A stretch of 64,000 bases of DNA, taken from contig NZ_FPKU01000001.1 of assembly GCF_900119845.1 (NCBI RefSeq), forward strand, positions 1,583,528 through 1,647,527, read 5' to 3'. The notes under the pieces were generated by a model. The model was not told where the DNA came from, searched no databases, and saw nothing but the letters and a program-made list of their open reading frames with translations. Both the position numbers and the translations under genes were made by a program. This document shows positions 54,452 through 63,306 of the stretch, one piece after another; positions within the stretch are counted from its first letter, which is position 1, and every line of letters starts with the position of its first letter. The DNA comes from Devosia enhydra. GTDB taxonomy: Bacteria > Pseudomonadota > Alphaproteobacteria > Rhizobiales > Devosiaceae.

Positions 54452-55502
54452 GGAGGCGGCGGTCCGCACCGGTTGCAGCGGCATTGGCGGCGAGCAGATC
54501 GAGATTGACGCAGGAGCGCAACCGGCCCTCGGTGAGATACTGCCACACCGCCGTCATCGAAAGCCGCCGCATGTCATCGAGGCTCTGCGGGGTATAAAAG
54601 GCCGCATGCGGAGTGATGACAAGCCGGCCTTCGAGCGCGCGGTCACCCGCCATCCACGCCGCGAGCAGCGGATGGTTGCGATCGGGCGGCTCGACGGGCA
54701 GCACATCGAGCCCGGCTGCGCAGAGATGGCCGCTGGTCAGCGCATCAGCCACCGCATCGAGATCCACCACCCCGCCGCGCGAGGTGTTGATGAGGATGCC
54801 ATTGGGCTTCATCTGTGCCAGCGTCTCGGCCCGGATCAGCCGGTCGGTCTCCTCGGTCAACGGACAATGGAGGGTGAGGATATCGGTGACCGCGAGCAGA
54901 TCGCCGAGTTCAGCATAGCGCTTGAATCCCAGCGCCAGTTCCGCCCCCGGCGGCAGATAGGGGTCGAAAAAGCGAACATCGAGTCCGAAGGCCTTGGCGC
55001 GTAAAGCCGTGGCAAGCCCGATGCGGCCGAGGCCGATGACGCCGAAGACCTGCCCGCCGAGCCGGCGGATCGGCGGCAGCGGCAGCCCGGCAGTGGCCCA
55101 GGCAGCCGCGTCCGAGGCCAGACGGCCATTGTACGTCGGGATGCCGCGCACCAGCGCGAGCATCAGGCCGATGGCATGGTCGGCCACTTCCGTGGTGCCA
55201 TAATCGGGCGTGTTGCAGACCGGGATATTGCGGCGGGCGCAGGCGGCGATGTCGATATGGTTGTAGCCGACCCCGGCCTGGGCGATGATCTGGACGCGGT
55301 CGTCCAGCGCATCGATCAGGCTTCCCGGCAGCTTGTGGCGGCTGCGGCAGTTGAGGATGGCATCCACCCCACGCAATTCGAGCGGGGAGACCGGGCCATG
55401 GCCCGGCCGCAGGATGCGGAATTCGGCCTGCCCGCCGGCAACTGCCGACTCGATATCGGGCGTGGTTCCGAACTGCGGATCGATGATGGCGACGATCTTC
55501 AC
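54441..55502 (-). CDS. D-2-hydroxyacid dehydrogenase (NAD-dependent)
   Basis: 353-residue enzyme of the D-isomer-specific 2-hydroxyacid dehydrogenase family. The NAD motif is GVIGLGRIGLATALRAKAFG. The catalytic residues are Arg in LINTSRGGVVD, Glu in LPVEPPDRNHP and His in ITPHAAFYTPQSL. It would reduce a 2-oxo acid to the D-hydroxy acid, or the reverse, and probably follows the adjacent aminotransferase. Its ATG overlaps the aminotransferase stop by four bases. Confidence 0.93.
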   Translation of the reverse strand: MKIVAIIDPQFGTTPDIESAVAGGQAEFRILRPGHGPVSPLELRGVDAILNCRSRHKLPGSLIDALDDRVQIIAQAGVGYNHIDIAACARRNIPVCNTPDYGTTEVADHAIGLMLALVRGIPTYNGRLASDAAAWATAGLPLPPIRRLGGQVFGVIGLGRIGLATALRAKAFGLDVRFFDPYLPPGAELALGFKRYAELGDLLAVTDILTLHCPLTEETDRLIRAETLAQMKPNGILINTSRGGVVDLDAVADALTSGHLCAAGLDVLPVEPPDRNHPLLAAWMAGDRALEGRLVITPHAAFYTPQSLDDMRRLSMTAVWQYLTEGRLRSCVNLDLLAANAAATGADRRLHAG

Positions 55503-56614
55503 ACTGTCACCCCGATTTCGGCCAGCGCGGTGTCGATGGCGGAGAGGATCACATACATGTCCGAGGCCTGGAGATCGCCCATCACCCCGATGCGGAAGGT
55601 GCCGGCCGAGGTCAGCCGGCCCGGGAAAATCGTGATGCCCTGCTTTTGCAGCGCCTCGTAGAAGCGACTGAACTGGTAGTTGGGGTGTTTGGGGTCATGC
55701 ACCGTGACGATGATCGGCACCGCGACATCGTCGGGCAGAAGCGTGGTGAAGCCGCGCTGCCGGAGCCCATCGACGAGAATGCGCCAGTTGCTGCGATACC
55801 GCGCGCCACGAGCCGGGATGCCGCCTTCGGCGCGATGCCTGCGCACGGCTTCGCCCAGCGCCCCGATGACATGGGTGGGCGGGGTCCAGCGCCAGGCGCC
55901 GGTCTCGCTCATCATCTTGCACTGGGCGTGGAGATCGAGGGTTACCGAGCCGGACCGGCCGGCCGAGGCTTCGAGGCTCTTCTTGTTGACGATAACGAGC
56001 GCGACGCCCGGCACGCTTTCAAGGCACTTGTTGGGAGAGATCACCACGGCTTCGAGATCGAGGCCGGCCACATCGATGGCAAAGCCGCCAAAGGAGGCCA
56101 CGGCATCCACGATCAGCCGCTTGCCGTGCTCGCGCGCGACCTCGGCAACCATCTCGATGGGGTTGAGCACGCCCGTGCCGGTCTCGGCATGGCAGAGCAT
56201 GATGTGGGTGATGTCGGGATGCTCGGCGAGCACGCCCTCGATATCCTCGCGGCTGGGTAGCGGCAGGAGCGGCAGTTCGAGCACGACGTGATTGAGGCGC
56301 AGGCCGCGCGCCATCTCGACCAGCCGCACGCCATAATAGCCATTCTGGATGACCAGCAGCTTGCCATCACGCGGCACGAGGGTCTGCACTGCAGCCTCGT
56401 TGCCATAGGTGGCGCTGCCCTGCAGCGGCACGCAGACATGGGTCTCGGTGCCGTTGGCGATTTCCAGCACATAGTTGCAGATATCGCGCGTCAGCTGCGC
56501 GAATTCGGGGCTATTGGGGCTGCGGTCGACCAGCATCTGCTGCTTGGTCGCCATCGGCACGGTCAATGGACCCGGAGTGAGCAGATAATGCTCGTGGCGC
56601 CGTTCGATTTCCAT
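55499..56614 (-). CDS. PhnW/alanine-glyoxylate-type class V aminotransferase
   Basis: 371-residue PLP enzyme opening YLLTPGPLTVPMATKQQ. The PLP lysine is in VVISPNKCLESVPGVALV, and the Asp pairing with PLP is in LIVDAVASFGGFAID. The closest family by motif is 2-aminoethylphosphonate-pyruvate aminotransferase (PhnW), but no phosphonate hydrolase or transporter gene is near, so another amino donor is likely. GGGAGGAAC precedes the ATG. It follows the hydantoinase B gene and may remove nitrogen from the ring-opened product. Confidence 0.88.
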   Translation of the reverse strand: MEIERRHEHYLLTPGPLTVPMATKQQMLVDRSPNSPEFAQLTRDICNYVLEIANGTETHVCVPLQGSATYGNEAAVQTLVPRDGKLLVIQNGYYGVRLVEMARGLRLNHVVLELPLLPLPSREDIEGVLAEHPDITHIMLCHAETGTGVLNPIEMVAEVAREHGKRLIVDAVASFGGFAIDVAGLDLEAVVISPNKCLESVPGVALVIVNKKSLEASAGRSGSVTLDLHAQCKMMSETGAWRWTPPTHVIGALGEAVRRHRAEGGIPARGARYRSNWRILVDGLRQRGFTTLLPDDVAVPIIVTVHDPKHPNYQFSRFYEALQKQGITIFPGRLTSAGTFRIGVMGDLQASDMYVILSAIDTALAEIGVTV

Positions 56615-56628
56615 TCCAGTTCCTCCCT

Positions 56629-58647
56629 TTAGACCGCGCTCGGGCCGATTTCAACCTCGAGCCGCCCGATGGCGCCGGCAAGCCGCTGCCGCGCCTCGGA
56701 AATATCGCCAACCACGGCGGCAAGGTCGGCGGCGCCGCGCTTGAGGCCGGGAATGACATCCATGAACAGCCGCTTGCGCCGCTCGTAGCGCGTGGCGGTG
56801 GGTATGCGCATCAGCGCGGCGTTGAGGCGCGACATGGTCGCATCATCGAAAACGGCCTCCCACGCCTCGCGCTCGGGGCCGAAATTGAAGGCCGCGATCG
56901 GCGGCCGTCCCGCCCGCATCTCATCCCGGAGTGCGCTGGTGGCAGCTTCGTCCACTGCCATGCCGGTGAGCACCACGCCATAATCGCGGCGTGCCCCCTC
57001 GCGGCTGACATAGCCGTAGCGCACATCGGCGAGCACCTCTGCCGGCGGCCGATCGAGCGGATCGCCGTAACCGCCGCCGCCGGGGGTCATGATGGTGACG
57101 ATATCGCCGGCGCGCGCGAGGAACATGTCGAGCTTGCCCAGTTCGCGCTCGTCGGGGCGGCCAAGATTGACCACCACGCGGGCGCGCTCGCCCGGCATGC
57201 CGCCAGCCATGCCCCAGGGACGGAAGACGAAACGCTCCATGCCGCGCCCGAGCACGGCGCTGCCATCGCGCGCGATGCGCACCGTGAAGACGACGCCGGT
57301 GCCGCCGCGCCAGCGCCCAGCCCCGCCGCTATCGACGCGCAGGGCATAGTCGGCGATGAGCGCCGCCGCTTCTTCCTCGGTCTTTTCGATGGGGGTGTTG
57401 CGCTGGTTGGCAAGGCTCGAATCGCGGCCATCGACGCCATCGGCGCCTTCACGCGCGCCCGTGCCGCCCACGAGCGACTGCAGCACCATAACCCGGCGCT
57501 GCCCGCTGGCGGGGTCCTGTTCGACCAGCACGGAGGGGATCATGATGCCGCCGCTGGGGGCCGGCATCAGGCCCGGCTTGGCCATGGCCATGGCACCCAC
57601 CAGCGCCTCGTTGAGGCGGATGGCGGTGGCGCTGCGCACCCCGACCGCCGCCGGCGGCTCGGGATTGACCACCGTGCCGAGCGGCGCGGTGACGGTCACA
57701 TGCTCGAACATGCCGTAATTGAGCGGCACGGTCTTGTCGTGGCTGTAGATGAAATGCATCAGCTTGAGCGTCAGCCAGGGATGCCGCTTGCCGCCGGTGG
57801 GGATGTTGTAGGCCGCCTCGACCTGCGGGTCGGACCCGGTGAAATCGAGATGGATATGCCCATCGGTGGCCTCGAGCCGGACGCGGACGCGCACCGGGAC
57901 GGGCGAGTTGAAATCATCGTCGAGCAGATCCCAGAACTCATAGACCCCGTTCGGGATCTTCTTTTGCACGGCCAGCGCCTTGGTGCCGGCATAGTTGACG
58001 AGATCGTGCTGCACGTCGATGAAGGTCTGAGCCCCATGCGTCTCCATCAATTCCTGGATGCGCCGGTCCCCCACCGCCAGCGCCGCGATCATGGCGCGGA
58101 TATCGCCCAGATTGACGTCGGGTGTGCGACAGTTGGAGCGGTAGAGATTGAGGAACTCGGTATTGAGCACGCCCGCCTTGACGATCTTGGTGGGCGGGAT
58201 CTGCAGCCCCTCCTGGAAGAGATCGGTGAATTTGGGCGAGATCGACGAGGGCACCCCGCCCCCGATATCGGCCGAGTGGATGAAATCCCAGGCATAGGCG
58301 ACGATCTTTTCGCCATAAAAGATCGGCCGGATCAGGTGCAGGTCCGGCATGTGGGTGGCCAGACCATCGCTGAGATAGGGATGGTTGGTGATCACTACGT
58401 CGCCGGGCACCAGATCGGTGAAATGGGCCATGGTCGGGCCGACATTGCTGTCGAGAAAGCCCGAAACGCCCATCACCGCCGGATAGGCGAAAAAGCGCCC
58501 TTCGGGGGTAGCGAGCGCCGTACCGAAGTCGCCCGCTTCCTTGACATAGGTGGTGCGTGCGGAGCGTTGCAGCGTGATGGCCATCTCCTCGGTGATGGCC
58601 GTGAGCTTGTGCATCAGGATTTCGACGAGGACCGGATCGAGCTTCAT
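56629..58647 (-). CDS. Hydantoinase B/oxoprolinase family protein
   Basis: 672-residue beta-type subunit of ATP-dependent N-methylhydantoinase/5-oxoprolinase/acetone carboxylase-like enzymes. Characteristic blocks are TYVKEAGDFGTALATPEGR, VITNHPYLSDGLATHMPD and the Gly-rich MTPGGGGYGDPLDRPPAEVL. It works as a heteromer with the HyuA-type protein encoded upstream to open a cyclic amide. It starts three bases... after the HyuA-type stop region in the reverse sense: HyuA ends at 58650 and this gene begins at 58647, so the two are tightly coupled. Confidence 0.93.
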   Translation of the reverse strand: MKLDPVLVEILMHKLTAITEEMAITLQRSARTTYVKEAGDFGTALATPEGRFFAYPAVMGVSGFLDSNVGPTMAHFTDLVPGDVVITNHPYLSDGLATHMPDLHLIRPIFYGEKIVAYAWDFIHSADIGGGVPSSISPKFTDLFQEGLQIPPTKIVKAGVLNTEFLNLYRSNCRTPDVNLGDIRAMIAALAVGDRRIQELMETHGAQTFIDVQHDLVNYAGTKALAVQKKIPNGVYEFWDLLDDDFNSPVPVRVRVRLEATDGHIHLDFTGSDPQVEAAYNIPTGGKRHPWLTLKLMHFIYSHDKTVPLNYGMFEHVTVTAPLGTVVNPEPPAAVGVRSATAIRLNEALVGAMAMAKPGLMPAPSGGIMIPSVLVEQDPASGQRRVMVLQSLVGGTGAREGADGVDGRDSSLANQRNTPIEKTEEEAAALIADYALRVDSGGAGRWRGGTGVVFTVRIARDGSAVLGRGMERFVFRPWGMAGGMPGERARVVVNLGRPDERELGKLDMFLARAGDIVTIMTPGGGGYGDPLDRPPAEVLADVRYGYVSREGARRDYGVVLTGMAVDEAATSALRDEMRAGRPPIAAFNFGPEREAWEAVFDDATMSRLNAALMRIPTATRYERRKRLFMDVIPGLKRGAADLAAVVGDISEARQRLAGAIGRLEVEIGPSAV

Positions 58648-58649
58648 GG

Positions 58650-60713
58650 TCAGTTCCGAGTAAGACGCAGCGTGCCGAGACGGTCGGCGCGGGCGGTCCA
58701 GTTGGGCAAAACGAGGATGGTGGTGTCGGGCTGGTCGATGACGGCGGGGCCCGCCACCACCTCGTCCGGCCCGATCGTGGCGCGCTCATAGACCTGGGCG
58801 TCGAGCCACTGGCCCTTGTGGCGCACCTTGCGGATGCCGGTGGACTGGGCCTTGCGCAGCGGCGCATCGGGCAGCGCCACGGCCGCGACCTTGCCAATCA
58901 CGGCGAGGCGGATGGTGGAGGTCTGCACGGCGCTGTCGGGCTCGGCAAAGCCATAGAGCCGCTCATGCTCGGCATGGAAGAGGTCGAGAAGCTTTTGCGG
59001 GTCGAGCGTGCGGCGGGTCTCCTCGTCGAGCACGATCTCGATCTCGTAGGCCTGGCCGGGATAGCGGATGTTGAAGGAAACCACGAAGCCGTGTTCGCCC
59101 ACCAGATCGCCCTCATTGGCGATCCAGGCGCGGGCCTCCTCGGCGAGTTCGGCAAGGTGCCGCTGCACCTCGGCCCAGCCCTCGCCCCCGTCGCGCGAGA
59201 CCATGAGACGCGCGGTGCGCACATAGTCGCGGCGGATATCGGCGAGAACGGCGCCAAGCGCGCAGAACGTGCCCGGCGCCATCGGCACCAGCACCGAGGT
59301 CAGCCCTGCATCCTCGGCAAGATAGTTGGCGTGGGTCGGGCCGGCCCCGCCATAGGCGACAAGCGAGAACTGGCGCGGATCGACACCGGCCTCGGCGAGG
59401 AGCTTGGTGATCTCGGTCGCCATCTTGGCGGAGGCCACGCGAATGCCGGCTTCCGCCGCACCCACCGCCGCATCTGGCCCCGAAAGGCCCAGCGGCTCGG
59501 CGATCTTGGCGAGCGCGCCCAGTGCCGCGTCGCGATCGAGCGTCATGCGACCGCCCAGGAACCGGGTGGGATCGACGATGCCGAGCGCCACATAGCAATC
59601 GGTGACGGTAGGCACGGTGCCGCCGCGCCCATAGCACACCGGCCCCGGATCGGCGCCGGCCGAGACCGGCCCGACCTTGAGCAGCCCCTGCTTGTCGAGC
59701 CAGAGGATGGAGCCGCCGCCCGCGCCGATGGCTGACACGTTGACCACCGGCATGATCAGCGGAAAATCGCCGACATGGGTGGTGGTGGTGAATTCAAGCC
59801 GCCCGGCCCGGCACACCGAAATGTCGGCGCTGGTGCCACCCATGTCGAAGGTGATGAGCTGGCCGGTGCCGGCCGCCTTGCCTACCGCCAGCGAGGCCAC
59901 GACGCCGGCCGCGGGGCCAGAGAGAATGGTGTTGATCGGCCGCGCCCGCGCCGTATCGAGGCTGAGAGTGCCGCCATTATTGGCGGTGATGTAGATCGGC
60001 GCCGCGATGCCCAGCCCGGCGACGCGGGAGGCGAGCTTGTCGAAATAGCTCGATTTCAGCGGCTGGATATAGCCGTTGAGCGCGCCCACGAGGCAGCGCT
60101 CATATTCGCGCACCTCCGGCCAGATGACCGCGGATTCCGAGACCAGAAGAGCCGGCAGCCCGGCCCGGAGCCGCTCGGCCAGCTCGATCTCGAGCGCGGC
60201 GGAGCGGTAAGAGTTGAGCAGCATGATGGCGACAGCGTCGACCTTGGCCTCGGCGATCTTGCCGATCAGGTCATCGACCTCGCCTGCGTCAAGCGGGGTA
60301 TCGATGCTGCCATCGGCGCGCATGCGGGCCGAAACTTCGAACACGAGGTCGCGCTCGACCAGCGGCTGCTCGCGCGGCTCGGTGAAATCATAAGAGCTCG
60401 GCATGCGCAGGCGCGCGATTTCGAGCACGTCGCGATTGCCCTTGGAGACCACCAGCGCGATCCGCGCGCCGCGGCGCTGGATGATGGCATTGAGCCCGAT
60501 GGTCGTGCCGTGCACGATGAGCTCGATGGTCGCCGGATCGATGCCCTGCTGGGCCACGAGCGCCGCCAGCCCGCGCTCGACGGCGAGGGAGGGGTCGGGG
60601 GGAACGCTGGGTTCCTTGTAGAAGGATAGTCGTGCCCCCGTCAGGTCCGCGAGTACGAAATCCGTGAAGGTGCCACCGACGTCAATGCCGATGCGATAAC
60701 GGGGGGTCTGCAT
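58650..60713 (-). CDS. Hydantoinase A/oxoprolinase family protein
   Basis: 687-residue ATP-dependent subunit with the actin-like ATPase motif YRIGIDVGGTFTDFVLAD at the N-terminus, FDMGGTSADISVCRAG and VAYGGAGPTHANYLAEDAG. Together with the HyuB-type protein it should hydrolyse a hydantoin, 5-oxoproline or related lactam using ATP. I started it at ATG 60713, where the ATPase domain begins; the frame is open to 60749. A strong hairpin separates it from the upstream binding-protein gene. Confidence 0.93.
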   Translation of the reverse strand: MQTPRYRIGIDVGGTFTDFVLADLTGARLSFYKEPSVPPDPSLAVERGLAALVAQQGIDPATIELIVHGTTIGLNAIIQRRGARIALVVSKGNRDVLEIARLRMPSSYDFTEPREQPLVERDLVFEVSARMRADGSIDTPLDAGEVDDLIGKIAEAKVDAVAIMLLNSYRSAALEIELAERLRAGLPALLVSESAVIWPEVREYERCLVGALNGYIQPLKSSYFDKLASRVAGLGIAAPIYITANNGGTLSLDTARARPINTILSGPAAGVVASLAVGKAAGTGQLITFDMGGTSADISVCRAGRLEFTTTTHVGDFPLIMPVVNVSAIGAGGGSILWLDKQGLLKVGPVSAGADPGPVCYGRGGTVPTVTDCYVALGIVDPTRFLGGRMTLDRDAALGALAKIAEPLGLSGPDAAVGAAEAGIRVASAKMATEITKLLAEAGVDPRQFSLVAYGGAGPTHANYLAEDAGLTSVLVPMAPGTFCALGAVLADIRRDYVRTARLMVSRDGGEGWAEVQRHLAELAEEARAWIANEGDLVGEHGFVVSFNIRYPGQAYEIEIVLDEETRRTLDPQKLLDLFHAEHERLYGFAEPDSAVQTSTIRLAVIGKVAAVALPDAPLRKAQSTGIRKVRHKGQWLDAQVYERATIGPDEVVAGPAVIDQPDTTILVLPNWTARADRLGTLRLTRN

Positions 60714-60740
60714 GTTGGGTCCGGCCTGGATTGGAAAGAC

Positions 60741-60764
60741 GGGGGCCACCTCATGGCGGCCCCC
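60741..60764 (-). other. Intercistronic hairpin downstream of the binding-protein gene
   Basis: GGGGGCC (60741-60747) and GGCCCCC (60758-60764) form a perfect seven-bp GC stem between the binding-protein stop (60774) and the HyuA-type start. On the minus strand it is followed by GTCTTT, a weak T-tract, so it is a partial terminator or a message-stabilising hairpin. Confidence 0.5.
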
Positions 60765-60773
60765 GCATGTCTT

Positions 60774-62366
60774 TTACTCGATGGTGGCGAAGCGGATGTC
60801 GAACCAGCCGTCGGCGCGGACATTGGTGTCCACCCGATCGCGCATGGCATAGACGATGAGCTGCTGGTGCACGGGCACATAGAGCTGGTTTTCGGCAACC
60901 CAGCTGTAGACGGCCTTGAGCTTTTCGGCGCGGCCATCGCGATCGAGCGTGTCCTTGGCCTCGGTCACCAGCGCATCGAGCTCGGCATCACCATTGCCCG
61001 AATAGTTGTAGATGCCTTCGCCGGTCGCCTGGTCCTGCGTCATAAGCACGGTTTCGGCGAAATAGGTGCCGTCGAAATAGGGCGAGTTGAAGCCCATGAT
61101 GTAGAACGAGGTGTCACGCTCCCACAGCTTGGGCAGGAACTGCGCGCGCGGCAGGAGGTTGAGATCGAGCTGGATGCCGATCGGCGCCAGCATGGTGGCT
61201 ACGGCACGGCAGATCTGGTCGCCGTTGACATAGGAATCGGTCGGGCAATCGAGGGTGACGCGGAACCCGTCGGGATAGCCGGCCTCCACCATCAGCGCCT
61301 TGGCCTTCTCGATATCGACCGGATGGACGGCATCGAGATCTTCCGCATAGCCCAGATTGTCGGGCGAGATCACCATGCCGGTGGGGCGCGACAGGCCGCG
61401 CATGATGCGCTGGCTGATCGCCTCGGCGTCGATGGCATAGGCCACCGCCTGACGAACCTTGACGTCAAGGAAGGGATTGCCCTCGACGCTGGCATATTCG
61501 AGGTCTTCCGACCCCAGGTCGAAGCCGAAGAACACCGTGCGCGTGTCGTTGCGGGTCAGAACCTTGACGCCTTCGGTGGATTCGAGGCGCTGCACGTCCT
61601 GGCTCGGCACGTCGAGCACGAGATCGACTTCATCCGAGATCAGCGCGGCGATACGGGTCGGGGGGCTCGAGATCGGGGTAAAGACGACGCGCTCGAAATC
61701 ATCGGCGGTCTCGCCCCAATAGTCGGCATTGCGCACGAGAACCGTGCGGGTATCGGGCTCGCGGCTTTCGAGCTTGAAGGGCCCCGTGCCGTTGGTGTTG
61801 AGAACCGCGAAGGTTTCCTGGTTGTTGCGCAGATCCTGCGGCTGGCCCACCGAATTGGCCTCTGCCCAGGCGGAATCGATCATCAGCACATAGGTGAGCT
61901 TGTCGGCCATCAGCGCGTCGGGCTTGGTGGTAACGATCTCGACGGTCATGTCGTCAACGGCGCGGACTTCGGCGATATTGCCGACAAAGCCGGCGAACTG
62001 CGAGGTCGGCGCCTTGGCGCGGGTGATGGAATAGACGACGTCTTCGGCCGAAAAAGCCGAACCGTCATGGAAGGTCACGCCTTCGCGCAGGGCAAAGCGC
62101 CAGAGCGTCGGCTCGACATTTTCCCACGAGGCGGCGAGACCGCCGATCAGCTGCTGGTCGGCATCGCGCATCACCAGCGGCTCGTAGATCATCGACTGGA
62201 TCGAGAGAGTGATCTGGGTGTTCTGGGCGTGCGGATCCATGGTGCCCGCATCGGCCTGCGCGGCAAGCCGCAATGTATCGGAAGACTGGGCGAATACGGG
62301 CGCAGAGACAGAAAGCGCGCTCGAGGCGAGAAGGGCGAGAGCGAGGCGTTGGCAGTACGTCTTCAT
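60774..62366 (-). CDS. ABC importer substrate-binding protein, family 5, second system
   Basis: 530-residue periplasmic protein with signal peptide (residues 1-27, ending SAPVFAQ) and SBP_bac_5 features (DTLRLAAQADAGTMDPHAQN, then LREGVTFHDGSAFSAEDVVY). It lies downstream of two permeases and upstream of hydantoinase genes. Its ligand is probably a short peptide, hydantoin or lactam-type amide. The start is ATG 62366, where the signal peptide begins. Confidence 0.94.
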   Translation of the reverse strand: MKTYCQRLALALLASSALSVSAPVFAQSSDTLRLAAQADAGTMDPHAQNTQITLSIQSMIYEPLVMRDADQQLIGGLAASWENVEPTLWRFALREGVTFHDGSAFSAEDVVYSITRAKAPTSQFAGFVGNIAEVRAVDDMTVEIVTTKPDALMADKLTYVLMIDSAWAEANSVGQPQDLRNNQETFAVLNTNGTGPFKLESREPDTRTVLVRNADYWGETADDFERVVFTPISSPPTRIAALISDEVDLVLDVPSQDVQRLESTEGVKVLTRNDTRTVFFGFDLGSEDLEYASVEGNPFLDVKVRQAVAYAIDAEAISQRIMRGLSRPTGMVISPDNLGYAEDLDAVHPVDIEKAKALMVEAGYPDGFRVTLDCPTDSYVNGDQICRAVATMLAPIGIQLDLNLLPRAQFLPKLWERDTSFYIMGFNSPYFDGTYFAETVLMTQDQATGEGIYNYSGNGDAELDALVTEAKDTLDRDGRAEKLKAVYSWVAENQLYVPVHQQLIVYAMRDRVDTNVRADGWFDIRFATIE

Positions 62367-62418
62367 GGCAGTCTCCAGTTTCGGCGGGGAGGAGGGAGGA
62401 GAAGGAAGAAGGTCGAAG

Positions 62419-63306
62419 TCATCGCAGCCGCGGATTGAGGGCATCGCGCAGAAAGTCGCCCAAAAGGTTCACACACAGCACCAGAAGGGCGAGCACGGCC
62501 CCGGGGAAGATGGCCATCCACCATTCCCCCGAGAGCAGGAAGCCGTTGCCGATCGAGATCAGCGTGCCCAGCGAGGGGGTCGTCGGCGGAATGCCGAGGC
62601 CCACGAAGGACAATGTGGCTTCGAGAATGATCGCGGTGGCAAGGTGGATGGTGGCCAGCACCAGCACCGCGGTGAGAACATTGGGCAGGATGTGCCCGAA
62701 CATGATCGAGAGCTTGGAGATGCCGATCAGCCGCGCCGCCTTGACATATTGACGCTCGCGCTCGACCAGCGTGGCCGCGCGCACCGAGCGGGCATATTGC
62801 ACCCAGCCCGAAAGCCCGATGGCGATGATGAGCACGATCACCGAGAGCTGATCGCGCGCTGCCTGCCCCACCGCGGCCCGCGCCACCCCGTCGATGAGCA
62901 CGGCGATGAGGATAGCCGGAAAGGTCAGCTGGATATCGGCGATGCGCATCAGGAAGGCATCGAAGGCGCCCCCGAAAAAGCCGGCCACGAGCCCTGCCAC
63001 CACGCCGATGAGCAGCGCCAGGATCACTCCCGCGATGCTGACCATCAGCGAGATACGGATGCCGTAGATGGTGGCCGAGATGATGTCGCGGCCCTGATCG
63101 TCGGTGCCGAGCGGAAAGCGCCAGTCCCCGCCATCGAGCCAGACCGGCGGGATGAAGGAGTCCATCAGGCTGATCTTGGTCAGGTCGAAGACCTCGTAGG
63201 GCGCAAGCAGGCCGGGGGCGATGGCTGCAAACACGTAGATCAGCACCACGATGAGGCTGATGAAGGCGAGCGGAGCGCGTCGCAGGGCTCGGAACAGGTC
63301 GCGCAT
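62419..63306 (-). CDS. Peptide-type ABC importer permease (DppC/OppC type), second system
   Basis: 295-residue permease with the OppC N-terminal helix (APLAFISLIVVLIYVFAAIA), the periplasmic loop DWRFPLGTDDQGRDIISATI, and the EAA loop YVKAARLIGISKLSIMFGHI. Start at ATG 63306, overlapping the stop of the DppB-type gene. Confidence 0.94.
   Translation of the reverse strand: MRDLFRALRRAPLAFISLIVVLIYVFAAIAPGLLAPYEVFDLTKISLMDSFIPPVWLDGGDWRFPLGTDDQGRDIISATIYGIRISLMVSIAGVILALLIGVVAGLVAGFFGGAFDAFLMRIADIQLTFPAILIAVLIDGVARAAVGQAARDQLSVIVLIIAIGLSGWVQYARSVRAATLVERERQYVKAARLIGISKLSIMFGHILPNVLTAVLVLATIHLATAIILEATLSFVGLGIPPTTPSLGTLISIGNGFLLSGEWWMAIFPGAVLALLVLCVNLLGDFLRDALNPRLR

Noticed and set aside
55499-56614. 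2-aminoethylphosphonate degradation (phnW) locus
   Set aside because: The aminotransferase resembles PhnW by motif, but no phosphonatase, phosphonoacetate hydrolase or phosphonate transporter gene is nearby.
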